A stretch of 64,000 nucleotides of DNA from Treponema bryantii (GCA_015061465.1 SUWN01000001.1:28305-92304); one strand, 5' to 3'; positions 46,727-55,753 are shown, numbered from the stretch's first letter. Numbers and translations are program-made. Notes: generated from the letters alone by a model not told the origin.

Positions 46727-46741
46727 GTTTGCGTTGCAAAC
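46727..46741. promoter_or_regulatory. palindrome GTTTGC-GTT-GCAAAC, copy 1
   Basis: A 15-base inverted repeat directly after TATAAT (46721-46726), in the 135-base gap between flhG and the next gene. Three more identical copies occur at 51317, 51397 and 51549. Role unknown. Confidence 0.6.
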
Positions 46742-46801
46742 AAAATATTAATGTTTTTCATTCTGTGAAAAATTAAAAAAGAAGATTATTTAGGAGATAA
46801 A

Positions 46802-47539
46802 ATGACCAACATCAAGAACGTAGTAATTTTTGCTGTTTTAGGGTTTATTATCTCATTCTTTTTTGGTTTTTTTTCTGGTTCGCCTTTTTTTAGAATTTTT
46901 CTAAAAGCATTATTGTTTGGTGGAATTTTTGCATTTTTAGGATTTTTGATTACATTTATATATGATAAATTCCTAAAAATTGATTCTTTAACAGAAAACG
47001 CAGATTTAAACAAAACTGACGAGGGTTCTTCAGAACAAAATAAGCCAGTTTTAGGAAGAAATGTTGATATTACAATTAAAGATGAAGAATTAGAACAATC
47101 GGAAGATTCAAATTCTTATGTAGTTGCCGGAAATCATCAAATGTTGACAGATGCAGATATGGCAGGCCATGACAATGAATCGGATGAAAAAAAATCATCT
47201 TTTGTTCCAATACGTTTTTCGGAAACAGTAGAAAATATTTCTAGTGTAGAATCAAAAACATTAGAAGAAACTGTTCGTAGTGAAAAATCTAATCCTGAAA
47301 AAGATATTGCAATGCAAAATCGTGCAGCAAGCCAACAGGATGTAATTTTGGATGTTCTTCCAGAAATGGGGGATGTGTCTGATTCTGGATCATATTCAGG
47401 TTCGACTTTTATAAACGATTCTGAAGATGAATCTACAGGTTTTTCTAGTTCAAGTTTTAGTTCTAATGATGAAAGTGATATAAAGGATGCTTCGCTAATG
47501 GCAAAAGCAATAAGTTCTATTTTATCGGATGAAACTTAG
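46802..47539 (+). CDS. hypothetical membrane protein between flhG and fliA
   Basis: A 245-residue protein with two close membrane helices (about 6-28 and 34-55, many Phe and Gly) and a long acidic Ser/Glu-rich cytoplasmic tail without recognisable domain. I do not recognise it outside spirochaete flagellar operons. RBS is AGGAGA. Position next to flhG and sigma-28 suggests a flagellar or envelope role, but nothing in the sequence proves it. Confidence 0.7.
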   Translation: MTNIKNVVIFAVLGFIISFFFGFFSGSPFFRIFLKALLFGGIFAFLGFLITFIYDKFLKIDSLTENADLNKTDEGSSEQNKPVLGRNVDITIKDEELEQSEDSNSYVVAGNHQMLTDADMAGHDNESDEKKSSFVPIRFSETVENISSVESKTLEETVRSEKSNPEKDIAMQNRAASQQDVILDVLPEMGDVSDSGSYSGSTFINDSEDESTGFSSSSFSSNDESDIKDASLMAKAISSILSDET

Positions 47540-47556
47540 AAAAAAGGTGGGGAAAT

Positions 47557-48339
47557 ATGCCAATTAATGACGAACAAGAAGAAGATGATCTTTGGAATGA
47601 GTTCAAAAAGACAAAATCTCCTGCTATCAGAGATAAGTTTATTAGACAATATATGCCTCTTGTAAAATACGTTGCAGGAAAAGTTGCAGTTGGACTTCCA
47701 AGTAGTGTAGAATTTGATGATTTAGTTGGATTTGGACAATTTGGATTATTGGATGCAATAAATAAATATGATACTTCAAAAAATGTAAAATTCAAAACTT
47801 ACGCGGTTACAAGAATTCGTGGTGCTATTTTTGATGAATTACGCCAAATAGACTGGGTTCCTCGTTCTGTTAGACAAAAATCTAGAGAAATAGAAGATGC
47901 AATCGTTACATTGGAAGCTAGACTTGGTCGTCCTGCGTCAGATGCAGAAGTTGCAGAATCTTTAAATATGACATTAGATGAATATCATAAAACGGTAATG
48001 AAAGTGTCAGGAACAAGTGTTTTGTCCCTAAATGATGTTTGGTATTCAAATGATGAAAACGATAATATGTCTATTGGAAATAACATTGAATCACCTGTAA
48101 GTTTAAATCCAGATGTTATTGCTGAACGCGAAGAAATAAAAAAAGTTATTGCTCAAGCAATCAGCGAATTACCAGAAAAAGAAAAAATGGTAATTGTTTT
48201 GTATTATCATGAAGATTTGACTTTTAGAGAAATTGGTGAAGTTTTGGAAGTAAGTGAATCAAGAATTTCGCAACTTCATACAAGAGCAAATTTGCGTTTG
48301 AGAGCAAAATTAACAAACTTGCGTAGAGGTATTATCTAA
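47557..48339 (+). CDS. fliA: flagellar sigma factor sigma-28
   Basis: A 260-residue FliA/WhiG sigma factor. Region 2 includes KYVAGKVAVGLPSSVEFDDLVGFGQFGLLDAI and RIRGAIFDELRQIDWVPRSVR; region 3 includes LGRPASDAEVAESL; region 4 includes LPEKEKMVIVLYYHEDLTFREIGEVL and ESRISQLH. It should drive late flagellar genes (filament, motor accessories). GGTGGGG precedes the ATG. No anti-sigma flgM is seen in the window. Confidence 0.96.
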   Translation: MPINDEQEEDDLWNEFKKTKSPAIRDKFIRQYMPLVKYVAGKVAVGLPSSVEFDDLVGFGQFGLLDAINKYDTSKNVKFKTYAVTRIRGAIFDELRQIDWVPRSVRQKSREIEDAIVTLEARLGRPASDAEVAESLNMTLDEYHKTVMKVSGTSVLSLNDVWYSNDENDNMSIGNNIESPVSLNPDVIAEREEIKKVIAQAISELPEKEKMVIVLYYHEDLTFREIGEVLEVSESRISQLHTRANLRLRAKLTNLRRGII

Positions 48340-48344
48340 AAATT

Positions 48345-50309
48345 ATGGTAGATTTGGAACAAATTCGTATGGATATGCAGGAGCGACTCAAAAAAGATAA
48401 AGAGTTGCATGCTGTAATTGTAAATGCGGATACTATAGAAGAAGCTTTGTCTGATGCATCTGTTCAATTGGATACTCGTGTTGCAAATCTGCTTTTCGAA
48501 GTTATTGAAAAAGGTTCTGATGGTTTTATGGGGCTAGGAAAAAAGCCTTGGAAATTACAAATCTATCAAAATCCTGAAACCATTAATAAAGTTCGTAAAC
48601 TTGCAAGTGAAGGTTTAATTTCGGAAGATTCGTTTACAGAAGGTGCTGTTAATAAAAATCATGATGGATTGTTCTTTGTTCGTCATTTTGGTTCTGATAT
48701 ATTGATTAAAGTAATTCCTGCAATGGGCACTGGTGAACAAATTGATATAAAAGATGTTTTTGCCGAAATCAAACGTCCTGATACTGTTGAATTTGACGAA
48801 GAGTTAATCAAAAAATATGTAAAAAATGGTACAAACGACGAATACAATGTTGTTGGAAAATATAAGCACGTACAAGCTGGAGATGTATTAATTTCTGTAG
48901 ATACTACAAAAGATGAGATGAAGGCAAGTATTGTTGTTACTGCTCCTTCTATGAGTGGTGCAGAAGCATCTGAAGAAATGATAAAGAGAGCTCTTGCAAC
49001 ACAAGGTGTTATTGAACAATGTTTCTTAACTGATAAAATAAAACAATTTGTTGATAATCCTGTTTATAATACACCTTTTGAAGTTGCCGCTGCAATTTTG
49101 CCTGTTGATGGGCGAGATGCTTATATTTCTTATAATTTTGAAACTGATCCTAAAAAATTACGTGCAAAAATTTCTGAAAGCGGACAAATCAACTATAAAG
49201 AATTAAATCAAATTCAAAATGTTATTGCAGACCAACCTCTTGCCACTAAGATTCAAGCAGAACGTGGTCGTGGTGGAAAAACAATTTTTGGTCGTTATCT
49301 AGAAGCAAAGAACGGAAAAGATATTCAGATAAATCTTGGTACAAATGTAAAACTTGATAGAGATGGTGTAACAATAAAATCACAAATTGATGGCGAAGTT
49401 ATGCTTGTTAATGGTCGAATTTGTGTTGAACCTGTTAAATATCTTGATGCAGTTAATGTAAAAACTGGGGATGTGAAATTCGTTGGAACTGTAATTATTA
49501 AAGGTTCTGTAGAAGAAGGCTATAAAGTAGAAGCTACAAATATCGAAGTCAACGGAATCGTTGATAAATCACATCTTGAAGCAACTGGAAATATTGTTGT
49601 AAGACAAGGTATTTTTGGTAAAGGTGAAGGTTATATTAAAGCTGGAAAATCTTTGTGGGCTAAATTTATTAATGATGCTACTGTAGAAGTTGAAGAAAAT
49701 GTTATTGTTTTGGATAGTATTGTAAATTCAAATATTACTGCCATGAAAAATATTTTAGTTCGTGGTAAAAAGGCCCAAATTATTGGTGGACATTTGTTGG
49801 CTACAGAAGAGATTTGTGCAAAAAAAATTGGCTCTCCTGGTGGAGTAGAAACCGTTCTTGAAGTTGGTATTGATCCACGAGCTAAAAAACGTTTGTTAGA
49901 ATTACAGAAAAAAGAAGCAGATAGTTCTAAAGAAGCAGAAAATATTTCTTTGGATATTCAAACTTTGGAGCAACAGAAAAAACTTAGAAAACGTCTCTCT
50001 CAAGAAAAAGAAACAAAATTGACAACAATTAAACAAAGATTCAAAGTTCTTTCTGCTGAAATTGAAGAAATGAATAAAGAAATCGATTCTATTCAAAGTC
50101 ACTTAAGAGAATTAAAAGCTGTTGGTAAAGTAAAAGTAGAAGATACTGTGTATGCTGGTGTAAAAATTTATGTTAGAGATGTTCTTGATGAAGTAAAAAT
50201 CGATACAAAGAAAGTTACATTCTTCTATGATAAGAGCTTTAGTAAACGTGGTGATTATGAACCTCCAAGCATGACAATTGAGGAACCTGATGGCTATACA
50301 ACCAATTGA
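48345..50309 (+). CDS. Jag_N-FapA (DUF342) fusion protein
   Basis: A 654-residue protein. The N-terminal ~80 residues match the Jag N-domain (TIEEALSDASVQLDTRV..., ending EKGSDGFMGLGKKPWKLQI). Then comes a FapA/DUF342 region rich in beta structure (YISYNFETD, ADQPLATKIQAERGRGGKTIFG, repeated short beta stretches such as VNGIVDKSHLEATGNIVV) and a C-terminal coiled coil (about 515-590) with a final beta tail. FapA is tied to flagellar placement in Vibrio. It follows fliA by 5 bases. Confidence 0.85.
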   Translation: MVDLEQIRMDMQERLKKDKELHAVIVNADTIEEALSDASVQLDTRVANLLFEVIEKGSDGFMGLGKKPWKLQIYQNPETINKVRKLASEGLISEDSFTEGAVNKNHDGLFFVRHFGSDILIKVIPAMGTGEQIDIKDVFAEIKRPDTVEFDEELIKKYVKNGTNDEYNVVGKYKHVQAGDVLISVDTTKDEMKASIVVTAPSMSGAEASEEMIKRALATQGVIEQCFLTDKIKQFVDNPVYNTPFEVAAAILPVDGRDAYISYNFETDPKKLRAKISESGQINYKELNQIQNVIADQPLATKIQAERGRGGKTIFGRYLEAKNGKDIQINLGTNVKLDRDGVTIKSQIDGEVMLVNGRICVEPVKYLDAVNVKTGDVKFVGTVIIKGSVEEGYKVEATNIEVNGIVDKSHLEATGNIVVRQGIFGKGEGYIKAGKSLWAKFINDATVEVEENVIVLDSIVNSNITAMKNILVRGKKAQIIGGHLLATEEICAKKIGSPGGVETVLEVGIDPRAKKRLLELQKKEADSSKEAENISLDIQTLEQQKKLRKRLSQEKETKLTTIKQRFKVLSAEIEEMNKEIDSIQSHLRELKAVGKVKVEDTVYAGVKIYVRDVLDEVKIDTKKVTFFYDKSFSKRGDYEPPSMTIEEPDGYTTN

Positions 50310-50625
50310 TTTGCAGAATATGTATTCACAAATGTCTAACGTCGCAAAATCTGTTGCAGGTCAAAGTCAAACTGCACAATTAGCCGATTCTATGCAACAA
50401 CAATCTATTGTTCAAAAAAATCTAGAGAATAATACAAAAGTTCAAAAAACTGGTGAAAATACAAACGCAAATTCTGTAAATGAAAATGGTCACAAAGGTT
50501 CTGCTTTTTCAAGTGGAACAAAAAGGAATCCTAATAATCAGTCAGAAAAAGAATCTGAGGAAGATGATAAACCAAAATATCCTGAAAATCCATATTTAGG
50601 TACAATTATTGATATTATGAGGTAA
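50290..50625 (+). CDS. small hypothetical protein of the flagellar operon
   Basis: A 111-residue polar protein, Gln/Asn/Ser-rich, starting AIQPIDLQNMYSQMSNVAKSVAGQ. It has no membrane segment and looks mainly disordered, with a conserved-looking end YPENPYLGTIIDIMR. The ATG at 50290 has AGGA 5 bases upstream and lies within the end of the FapA gene (20-base overlap). Function unknown. Confidence 0.7.
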   Translation: MAIQPIDLQNMYSQMSNVAKSVAGQSQTAQLADSMQQQSIVQKNLENNTKVQKTGENTNANSVNENGHKGSAFSSGTKRNPNNQSEKESEEDDKPKYPENPYLGTIIDIMR

Positions 50626-50628
50626 AAA

Positions 50629-51315
50629 ATGACTGTGTTTATAATTGTGCTTACTCTTATTAATATTGGATTGTGGCTCGTTTTTCTTTTAAGGTTTAAA
50701 AGACTTTTTTCTACCGATAAAATAATCGAAAAAACAAAAACTCGTATAAATGAAATTGAAAAGCAAATTAATACTGTAACAGATAGAAATTTGTATATTG
50801 CAAAAGAGACTACAAAAAATATTGAAACAATGTTGAATGACGTTGATAGAAAAATGGAATTATTCAGAGAAGCGACACAGCGTCTTCGTTCTATGATTCG
50901 AGAAGCTGACAAAATCAACAGACTTTCAAATCAATCTTTATCACTTCATCAAGATTTTAGTAAAATAGCTAAAGTAAATCCTGCAAAAAAAACAGAAGAA
51001 ATTGACAAAGACGCTGTTTATTCAGCAAATGTTCAAGGGGATTTATTTACTTCAAATGAAAATACGTCAATTTTAAAAGATGAAACAAAAATTACTCCTG
51101 ATGGAACCGCTTATAAAGAAGTTCCGTTGATTCATACAAATGTACTTGATGATATTCCTATTTTTAATAATGAAGAATCATATGTAGAATCAAAACGAAA
51201 AATTTCTGAAAAAAAAGTAAAAGAAAAATATTTAGAAGGATTAACTGTTGAACAAATCGCAACTGAGTTAAAATGTTCTGTTGTTGAAGTTCAATTTATC
51301 ATAGATATGTTTTAA
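50629..51315 (+). CDS. membrane-anchored coiled-coil protein, SwrB-like (DUF6115 type)
   Basis: A 228-residue protein: one N-terminal helix (about 2-22, FIIVLTLINIGLWLVFLL), a long coiled coil (about 30-110), a variable linker and a C-terminal helix-turn-helix-like end (KYLEGLTVEQIATELKC...VEVQFIIDMF). This is the build of Bacillus SwrB/YlxL, which also follows the sigma factor gene sigD in the fla operon and promotes export-gate activation. Similarity is in layout and the C-terminal pattern; low identity is likely. Confidence 0.65.
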   Translation: MTVFIIVLTLINIGLWLVFLLRFKRLFSTDKIIEKTKTRINEIEKQINTVTDRNLYIAKETTKNIETMLNDVDRKMELFREATQRLRSMIREADKINRLSNQSLSLHQDFSKIAKVNPAKKTEEIDKDAVYSANVQGDLFTSNENTSILKDETKITPDGTAYKEVPLIHTNVLDDIPIFNNEESYVESKRKISEKKVKEKYLEGLTVEQIATELKCSVVEVQFIIDMF

Positions 51316-51316
51316 T

Positions 51317-51331
51317 GTTTGCGTTGCAAAC
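51317..51331. promoter_or_regulatory. palindrome GTTTGC-GTT-GCAAAC, copy 2
   Basis: Begins one base after the stop of the SwrB-like gene; opens the first, shortened copy of the duplicated leader that runs up to galM. Confidence 0.6.
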
Positions 51332-51357
51332 ATAATATATATTTTGGAGGAGTAAAT

Positions 51358-51392
51358 AAAAAACTGTCAGAGATGTTGCCAGTTTTTTATTT
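51358..51392 (+). terminator. probable terminator after the flagellar operon
   Basis: AAAAAACTG (51358-51366), a 13-base loop and CAGTTTTTT (51380-51388) followed by more T. The stem is AT-rich with a U-tract, 43 bases after the last flagellar-operon stop codon. A weaker copy lies at 51509-51548. Confidence 0.6.
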
Positions 51393-51396
51393 TTTA

Positions 51397-51411
51397 GTTT
51401 GCGTTGCAAAC
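51397..51411. promoter_or_regulatory. palindrome GTTTGC-GTT-GCAAAC, copy 3
   Basis: Starts the first full unit of the duplicated leader before galM. Confidence 0.55.
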
Positions 51412-51548
51412 ATAATTATAAAGCAGTTTCTCATTACATTACGAAACTGCGTAAAAAATTAATTCCAAAACTGAAGTTTTGTTCATTAATTTTTTTGGAG
51501 GAGTAAATAAAAAACTGTCAAAGATGTTGCCAGTTTATTATTTTTTTA

Positions 51549-51563
51549 GTTTGCGTTGCAAAC
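51549..51563. promoter_or_regulatory. palindrome GTTTGC-GTT-GCAAAC, copy 4
   Basis: Starts the last unit of the duplicated leader, 98 bases before the galM ATG. Confidence 0.55.
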
Positions 51564-51660
51564 ATAATATATAATGCAGTTTCTCATTACATTACAAAAC
51601 TGCGTAAAAAATTAATTCCAAAACTGAAGTTTTGTTCATTAATTTTTTTTGGAGGAATAT

Positions 51661-52722
51661 ATGAAAATTGTAAAACAAAAATTTGGGATGTTGTCTGATG
51701 GCACAAAAGTAAATCTATTTACTGTAAAAAACGATAAAATGTCTTTTTCTTGTACAGATTATGGTTGTACATTAACAAGTATTGTTATTAACAAAGATGA
51801 TGGAACAAAAACAGATGTTCTTTTGGGATTTTCTACACTTGAAGGTTATTTGAATACAAAATTCTGTTTTGGTTCAATTGTTGGTAGATTTGCAAACAGA
51901 ATTGGAAAAGCTTCATTTACTTTAAATGATACAAAATATCAATTAGATAAAAACGACGGACCAAATACATTGCACGGTGGTTTTGATGGTTATGATAAAA
52001 TGATGTGGTCTGCAAAAGAAATCAAAAAGAAAAATTATTGTGGCGTAAAATTTACAAGAATTTCTCCTGATGGAGAACAGGGAATGCCTGGTAACGTAAA
52101 ATTAGAGGTAACATATTTGCTCGATGATAATAACAATTTAACTTGTTATTACACAGCAACATCTGATAAACCAACTCCAATCAATATTACAAATCATGCC
52201 TATTTCAACCTTGCTGGTAAAGGAAGTGTAAAAAATCATACTGTAAAAATGAATTCAGATTATATTTTGGAAGTTGATTCAAAACTTATTCCTACTGGAA
52301 AACTTTTACCAGTAAAAGATACTCCTTTTGATTTTACAAAAGAAAAGAAAATCGGTAAGGAAATAAAAGAAGTTGGCGTTGGATACGACCATTGTTATGT
52401 AACAGAAATTTATAGTGAAGAAAACAAACAAGCTGCTATTCCACTTGATTCTTCTGATTTAGTTGAATTTGCACAAGTAAAAGATGAATCTTCTGGAATT
52501 GAAATGGATGTTTACACAAATCTTGAAGGTTGCCAATTCTACACAGGAAATTACATTAAAGGAATTGTTGGAAAAAATGGCGTAGTTTATCAAAGTCACG
52601 ATGCGTTCTGTTTGGAAACGCAAGCTTTCCCTGATTCACCAAATAAACCTGACTTTCCAACAAGTATTTTGGAACCAGGTCAAAAATATAAAGCAAAAAC
52701 TGTTTATTCATTCAGATTTTAG
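51661..52722 (+). CDS. galM: aldose 1-epimerase (mutarotase)
   Basis: It interconverts alpha and beta anomers of galactose, glucose and related sugars. The 353 residues show VGRFANRIGKASFTL near residue 78, NTLHGGFDGYD, the catalytic-His block NITNHAYFNLAG, DHCY and a catalytic-Glu block ending LETQAFPDSPNKPDFP. The ATG at 51661 has GGAGG 5 bases upstream; an extension to 51649 is not needed. It stands alone between the flagellar and V-ATPase operons, behind the duplicated leader. Confidence 0.96.
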   Translation: MKIVKQKFGMLSDGTKVNLFTVKNDKMSFSCTDYGCTLTSIVINKDDGTKTDVLLGFSTLEGYLNTKFCFGSIVGRFANRIGKASFTLNDTKYQLDKNDGPNTLHGGFDGYDKMMWSAKEIKKKNYCGVKFTRISPDGEQGMPGNVKLEVTYLLDDNNNLTCYYTATSDKPTPINITNHAYFNLAGKGSVKNHTVKMNSDYILEVDSKLIPTGKLLPVKDTPFDFTKEKKIGKEIKEVGVGYDHCYVTEIYSEENKQAAIPLDSSDLVEFAQVKDESSGIEMDVYTNLEGCQFYTGNYIKGIVGKNGVVYQSHDAFCLETQAFPDSPNKPDFPTSILEPGQKYKAKTVYSFRF

Positions 52723-52816
52723 TTTGAATTATAAACAAAGTTTTTCTTGAAAATACAAAAATTTTTGATAAAATTGTTATTATAAATAAGTATAGATTTT
52801 ATTTTAGGAGTAATTA

Positions 52817-53434
52817 ATGGATGTCCAATTACAGGAATTGATTGATAAAATCAAGAAAGATGGAATTGCAAATGCTGAATCTGAAGCTCAAAAGATTATT
52901 GCCGAAGCAGAAAAAAAAGCTCAATCAATAATCGCTGATGCAGAAGAAAAATCGCAAGAAATAATTAAAAATGCAAAAGCTGAAACTTCAAAAATGGAAA
53001 AGGCTAGTGAAGAAGCAATTATTCAAGCTGGAAGAAATATGTTGCTTTCTTTTAAAGATTCTTTGTTATCTGAATTAAATGGTTTGGTTCAAACAGAAAC
53101 AGAAAAAGCAACAACAAAAGATGTTTTGGCAAAACTTATTCCAGAAACTGTAAAAGCATGGAGCAAAAATACACAAGTAGATGAACTTTCTGTTCTTTTA
53201 AGTGAAAAAGATTTATCTTCTTTGCAAGCTGCGTTTACAAATGAATTAAAAGCAGAAATTGAAAAAGGCCTTGAAATTAAACCTGATAAAACTTTATCTA
53301 GTGGTTTTAGAATTGGTGTAAAAAATGGAGCTGCATATTATGATTTTTCTGCCGAATCTGTTGCAGAATTATTTGCTGCTTATCTAAATCCAAAAGTTGC
53401 TGCTTTAATTAAAACTGCTGCAAAAGGAATTTAA
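52817..53434 (+). CDS. atpE: V-type ATP synthase subunit E
   Basis: A 205-residue peripheral-stalk subunit. The N-terminal ~90 residues are a long charged helix (EAQKIIAEAEKKAQSIIADAEEK...) and the C-terminal part is the globular E domain. It is the first gene of the V-ATPase operon, with TAGGAG before the ATG. Gene symbols for these subunits follow V-type usage and not F-type. Confidence 0.9.
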   Translation: MDVQLQELIDKIKKDGIANAESEAQKIIAEAEKKAQSIIADAEEKSQEIIKNAKAETSKMEKASEEAIIQAGRNMLLSFKDSLLSELNGLVQTETEKATTKDVLAKLIPETVKAWSKNTQVDELSVLLSEKDLSSLQAAFTNELKAEIEKGLEIKPDKTLSSGFRIGVKNGAAYYDFSAESVAELFAAYLNPKVAALIKTAAKGI

Positions 53435-53436
53435 GA

Positions 53437-53985
53437 GTGGGTTCATACTATTATTTGGTTTCACAATTACCAAATGTCTCAACTTCTATGGAAGGTAAAT
53501 CATCTTTACCATTTACAATAGAAGAATTTAAAGAATTATGTGGACGTTTTTTGACAGAAAAAGAATGTAGAATAATCGATTCACTTTCTTTGATTCCTCC
53601 ACGTCAAAATGAATCTACTGGTTCTAAATTTTTAGATGTTTGGTATGAAAAAGAACGAAATTTGCGTTTTGCATTGGCTCAAATTCGAGCTCAAAAAATG
53701 AAAAAAGATGCTTATATTTTGCCACCGGGAATGACGGCTGATATTCTTCAAGCCGCACGTACTGCAGTGGGAATGGACAGTCCTCTTAGTGCAGAACAAT
53801 TTCTATATGAATACAGAATCAAACTTTTAGATGATATAAAACCTATTGATAATTTTTCTGTTGATGCAGTTTATGCGTACGGTCTTAAATTGATGTTAGT
53901 TGATCGTATCCGAAAGTTTGATGTAGAAAATGGTAAGATATCTTATCGCAAGATTTATGATAATATACTTGGAGAATCAGTATGA
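53437..53985 (+). CDS. DUF2764 protein in V-ATPase operon
   Basis: A 182-residue soluble, mainly helical protein (YYYLVSQLPNVS..., LCGRFLTEKECRIIDSLSLIPP, YEYRIKLLDDI). Spirochaete V-ATPase operons carry such a gene between the E and A subunits; its function is not assigned. In the archaeal/Enterococcus operons this place is held by subunits C and F (or G), and neither is seen here, so it may be a stalk or rotor part. Start is GTG at 53437. It overlaps the A gene by 4 bases. Confidence 0.8.
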   Translation: MGSYYYLVSQLPNVSTSMEGKSSLPFTIEEFKELCGRFLTEKECRIIDSLSLIPPRQNESTGSKFLDVWYEKERNLRFALAQIRAQKMKKDAYILPPGMTADILQAARTAVGMDSPLSAEQFLYEYRIKLLDDIKPIDNFSVDAVYAYGLKLMLVDRIRKFDVENGKISYRKIYDNILGESV

Positions 53986-55751
53986 CAGATACAAAAGCTA
54001 AGGTAGTCGGTATTAATGGTAACATGGTTACTATCGAATTTGATGGTAACGTTGCTATGAATGAAGTAGGCTATGTAAATGTTGATGGGAAAAAATTAAA
54101 GGGCGAAGTTATCCGTATTCGTGGAAACAAAGCTCAAATGCAGATTTATGAAATGACTCAAGGTATTCAAGGTGGAGACGAAGTTGAATTAACTGGCGAC
54201 CTTCTTTCTGTAGAATTAGGACCTGGTCTTTTAGGTCAAACATTTGATGGTTTGCAGAATCCTCTTCCTCTTGTTGCCGAAAAAGCAGGTTTCTTCCTTG
54301 AACGTGGTGTTTATGTAGATCCTCTTCCTCGTGATGTAAAATGGGAATGGACACCTTGTGTAAAACCTGGTGACAAAATCTTACGTGGAGACGCAATCGG
54401 AACAGTTCCAGAAGGTCCTTTTACACACAAGATTTTAGTTCCTTTTGATTTATACGGAATTTATACAGTAAAAGAAGTAACACCTGCTGGTTCATACACA
54501 ATCACTGAAAAAATGGCTGTTATTACTGACGAAAAAGGTAATGATTATCCACTTACAATGATTTTTAAATGGCCTGTAAAACGTGCTGTTGATTGTTACG
54601 CAGAACGTCTTGCGCCTTCAGAACCAATGGTTACAAAAGTAAGACTTATCGATACATTTTTCCCAGTTTCTAAAGGTGGAACTTATTGTATTCCAGGACC
54701 TTTTGGAGCTGGAAAAACTGTTTTGCAACATACAACTAGCCGTAACGCAGACGTTGACGTTGTAATTATTGCTGCCTGTGGTGAACGTGCAGGTGAAGTT
54801 GTAGAAACAATTAAAGAATTCCCAGAATTAAAAGACCCTCGTACTGGTGAATCGTTGATGAAACGTACAATTATTATTTGTAATACTTCGTCAATGCCTG
54901 TTGCCAGCCGTGAAGCTTCTGTATATACATCAGTAACACTTGCTGAATATTACAGACAAATGGGATTACACGTTCTTTTGCTTGCAGATTCAACTTCTCG
55001 TTGGGCACAAGCTTTGCGTGAAATGTCTGGTCGTCTTGAAGAAATCCCAGGTGAAGAAGCTTTCCCTGCTTATCTTGAATCTTACATTGCAGCTTTCTAT
55101 GAAAGAGCTGGTATTGTAAAATTAAGAGATGGAAATACCGGTTCTGTTACAATTGGTGGAACTGTTTCTCCTGCTGGTGGTAACTTTGAAGAACCAGTTA
55201 CTCAGGCTACTCTAAAAGTTGTTGGTGCATTCCATGGACTTGCACGTGAACGTTCAGATGCTCGTAAATATCCTGCAATTGACCCTGTTGCTTCTTGGTC
55301 AAAATATGAATCTGTAATTCGCGAAGATTTGGTTGAATATGCACGTTCTATTTTCAGAGCTGGTGTTGAAGTAAACCAAATGATGAAAGTTATTGGTGAA
55401 GAAGGAACTACAACTCAAGATTATATTCTCTTTATGAAAAGTGAATTCCTTGATTCTGTTTACTTCCAACAAAACTCTTTTGATGAAGTTGACGCTGCGG
55501 TTGATGTTGAACGTCAAACTTATACTTTCAACAAAGTTGTAAAAATCCTTGCAAGTGAATTTGACCTTGGAAACAAAGATGATGCACGTGCGTTCTTTAA
55601 TCAACTTAGACAGAAATTTATAGACTGGAACTATTCAGAATGGAATGGCGACAAGTTTAAATCTAACGAAAAAGATATTGATGAACTTTATGCATCTAAA
55701 AATGGTAAAGTTTCTTCACAAGTAGCTCAAATGCTTAAGGATGGTGAATAA
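53982..55751 (+). CDS. atpA: V-type ATP synthase catalytic subunit A
   Basis: A 589-residue catalytic subunit. Walker A is [11 protein letters not shown] near residue 238, and the A-specific non-homologous insert (about 115-190) is present. [40 protein letters not shown] and the [13 protein letters not shown] block are all intact. It binds and hydrolyses or makes ATP in the V1 head. GGAG is 10 bases before the ATG. Confidence 0.97.
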   Translation: MTDTKAKVVGINGNMVTIEFDGNVAMNEVGYVNVDGKKLKGEVIRIRGNKAQMQIYEMTQGIQGGDEVELTGDLLSVELGPGLLGQTFDGLQNPLPLVAEKAGFFLERGVYVDPLPRDVKWEWTPCVKPGDKILRGDAIGTVPEGPFTHKILVPFDLYGIYTVKEVTPAGSYTITEKMAVITDEKGNDYPLTMIFKWPVKRAVDCYAERLAPSEPMVTKVRLIDTFFPVSKGGTYCIPGPFGAGKTVLQHTTSRNADVDVVIIAACGERAGEVVETIKEFPELKDPRTGESLMKRTIIICNTSSMPVASREASVYTSVTLAEYYRQMGLHVLLLADSTSRWAQALREMSGRLEEIPGEEAFPAYLESYIAAFYERAGIVKLRDGNTGSVTIGGTVSPAGGNFEEPVTQATLKVVGAFHGLARERSDARKYPAIDPVASWSKYESVIREDLVEYARSIFRAGVEVNQMMKVIGEEGTTTQDYILFMKSEFLDSVYFQQNSFDEVDAAVDVERQTYTFNKVVKILASEFDLGNKDDARAFFNQLRQKFIDWNYSEWNGDKFKSNEKDIDELYASKNGKVSSQVAQMLKDGE

Positions 55752-55753
55752 TT

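Larger units (their letters stand above)
51317..51660 (+). repeat. tandemly duplicated hairpin-rich leader upstream of galM
   Basis: This 344-base non-coding stretch consists of two and a half direct repeats. Starts are at 51317 (short copy, 80 bases), 51397 (152 bases) and 51549 (112 bases, ends at galM). Each starts with GTTTGCGTTGCAAAC. The two long copies share an 8-bp (7-bp in the second) hairpin, GCAGTTTC/GAAACTGC at 51423-51450, and a nested hairpin at 51453-51495. The first two copies end with GGAGGAGTAAATA and a hairpin AAAAAACTG/CAGTTTTTT (51358-51388 and 51509-51536) that resembles an intrinsic terminator; in the last copy the GGAGGA is the ribosome site of galM. Confidence 0.8.

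Noticed and set aside
51317..51660. CRISPR array
   Set aside because: The repeated palindrome is 15 bases, spacing is irregular (80 and 152 bases) and the intervals are copies of each other, not unique spacers. No cas genes are nearby.
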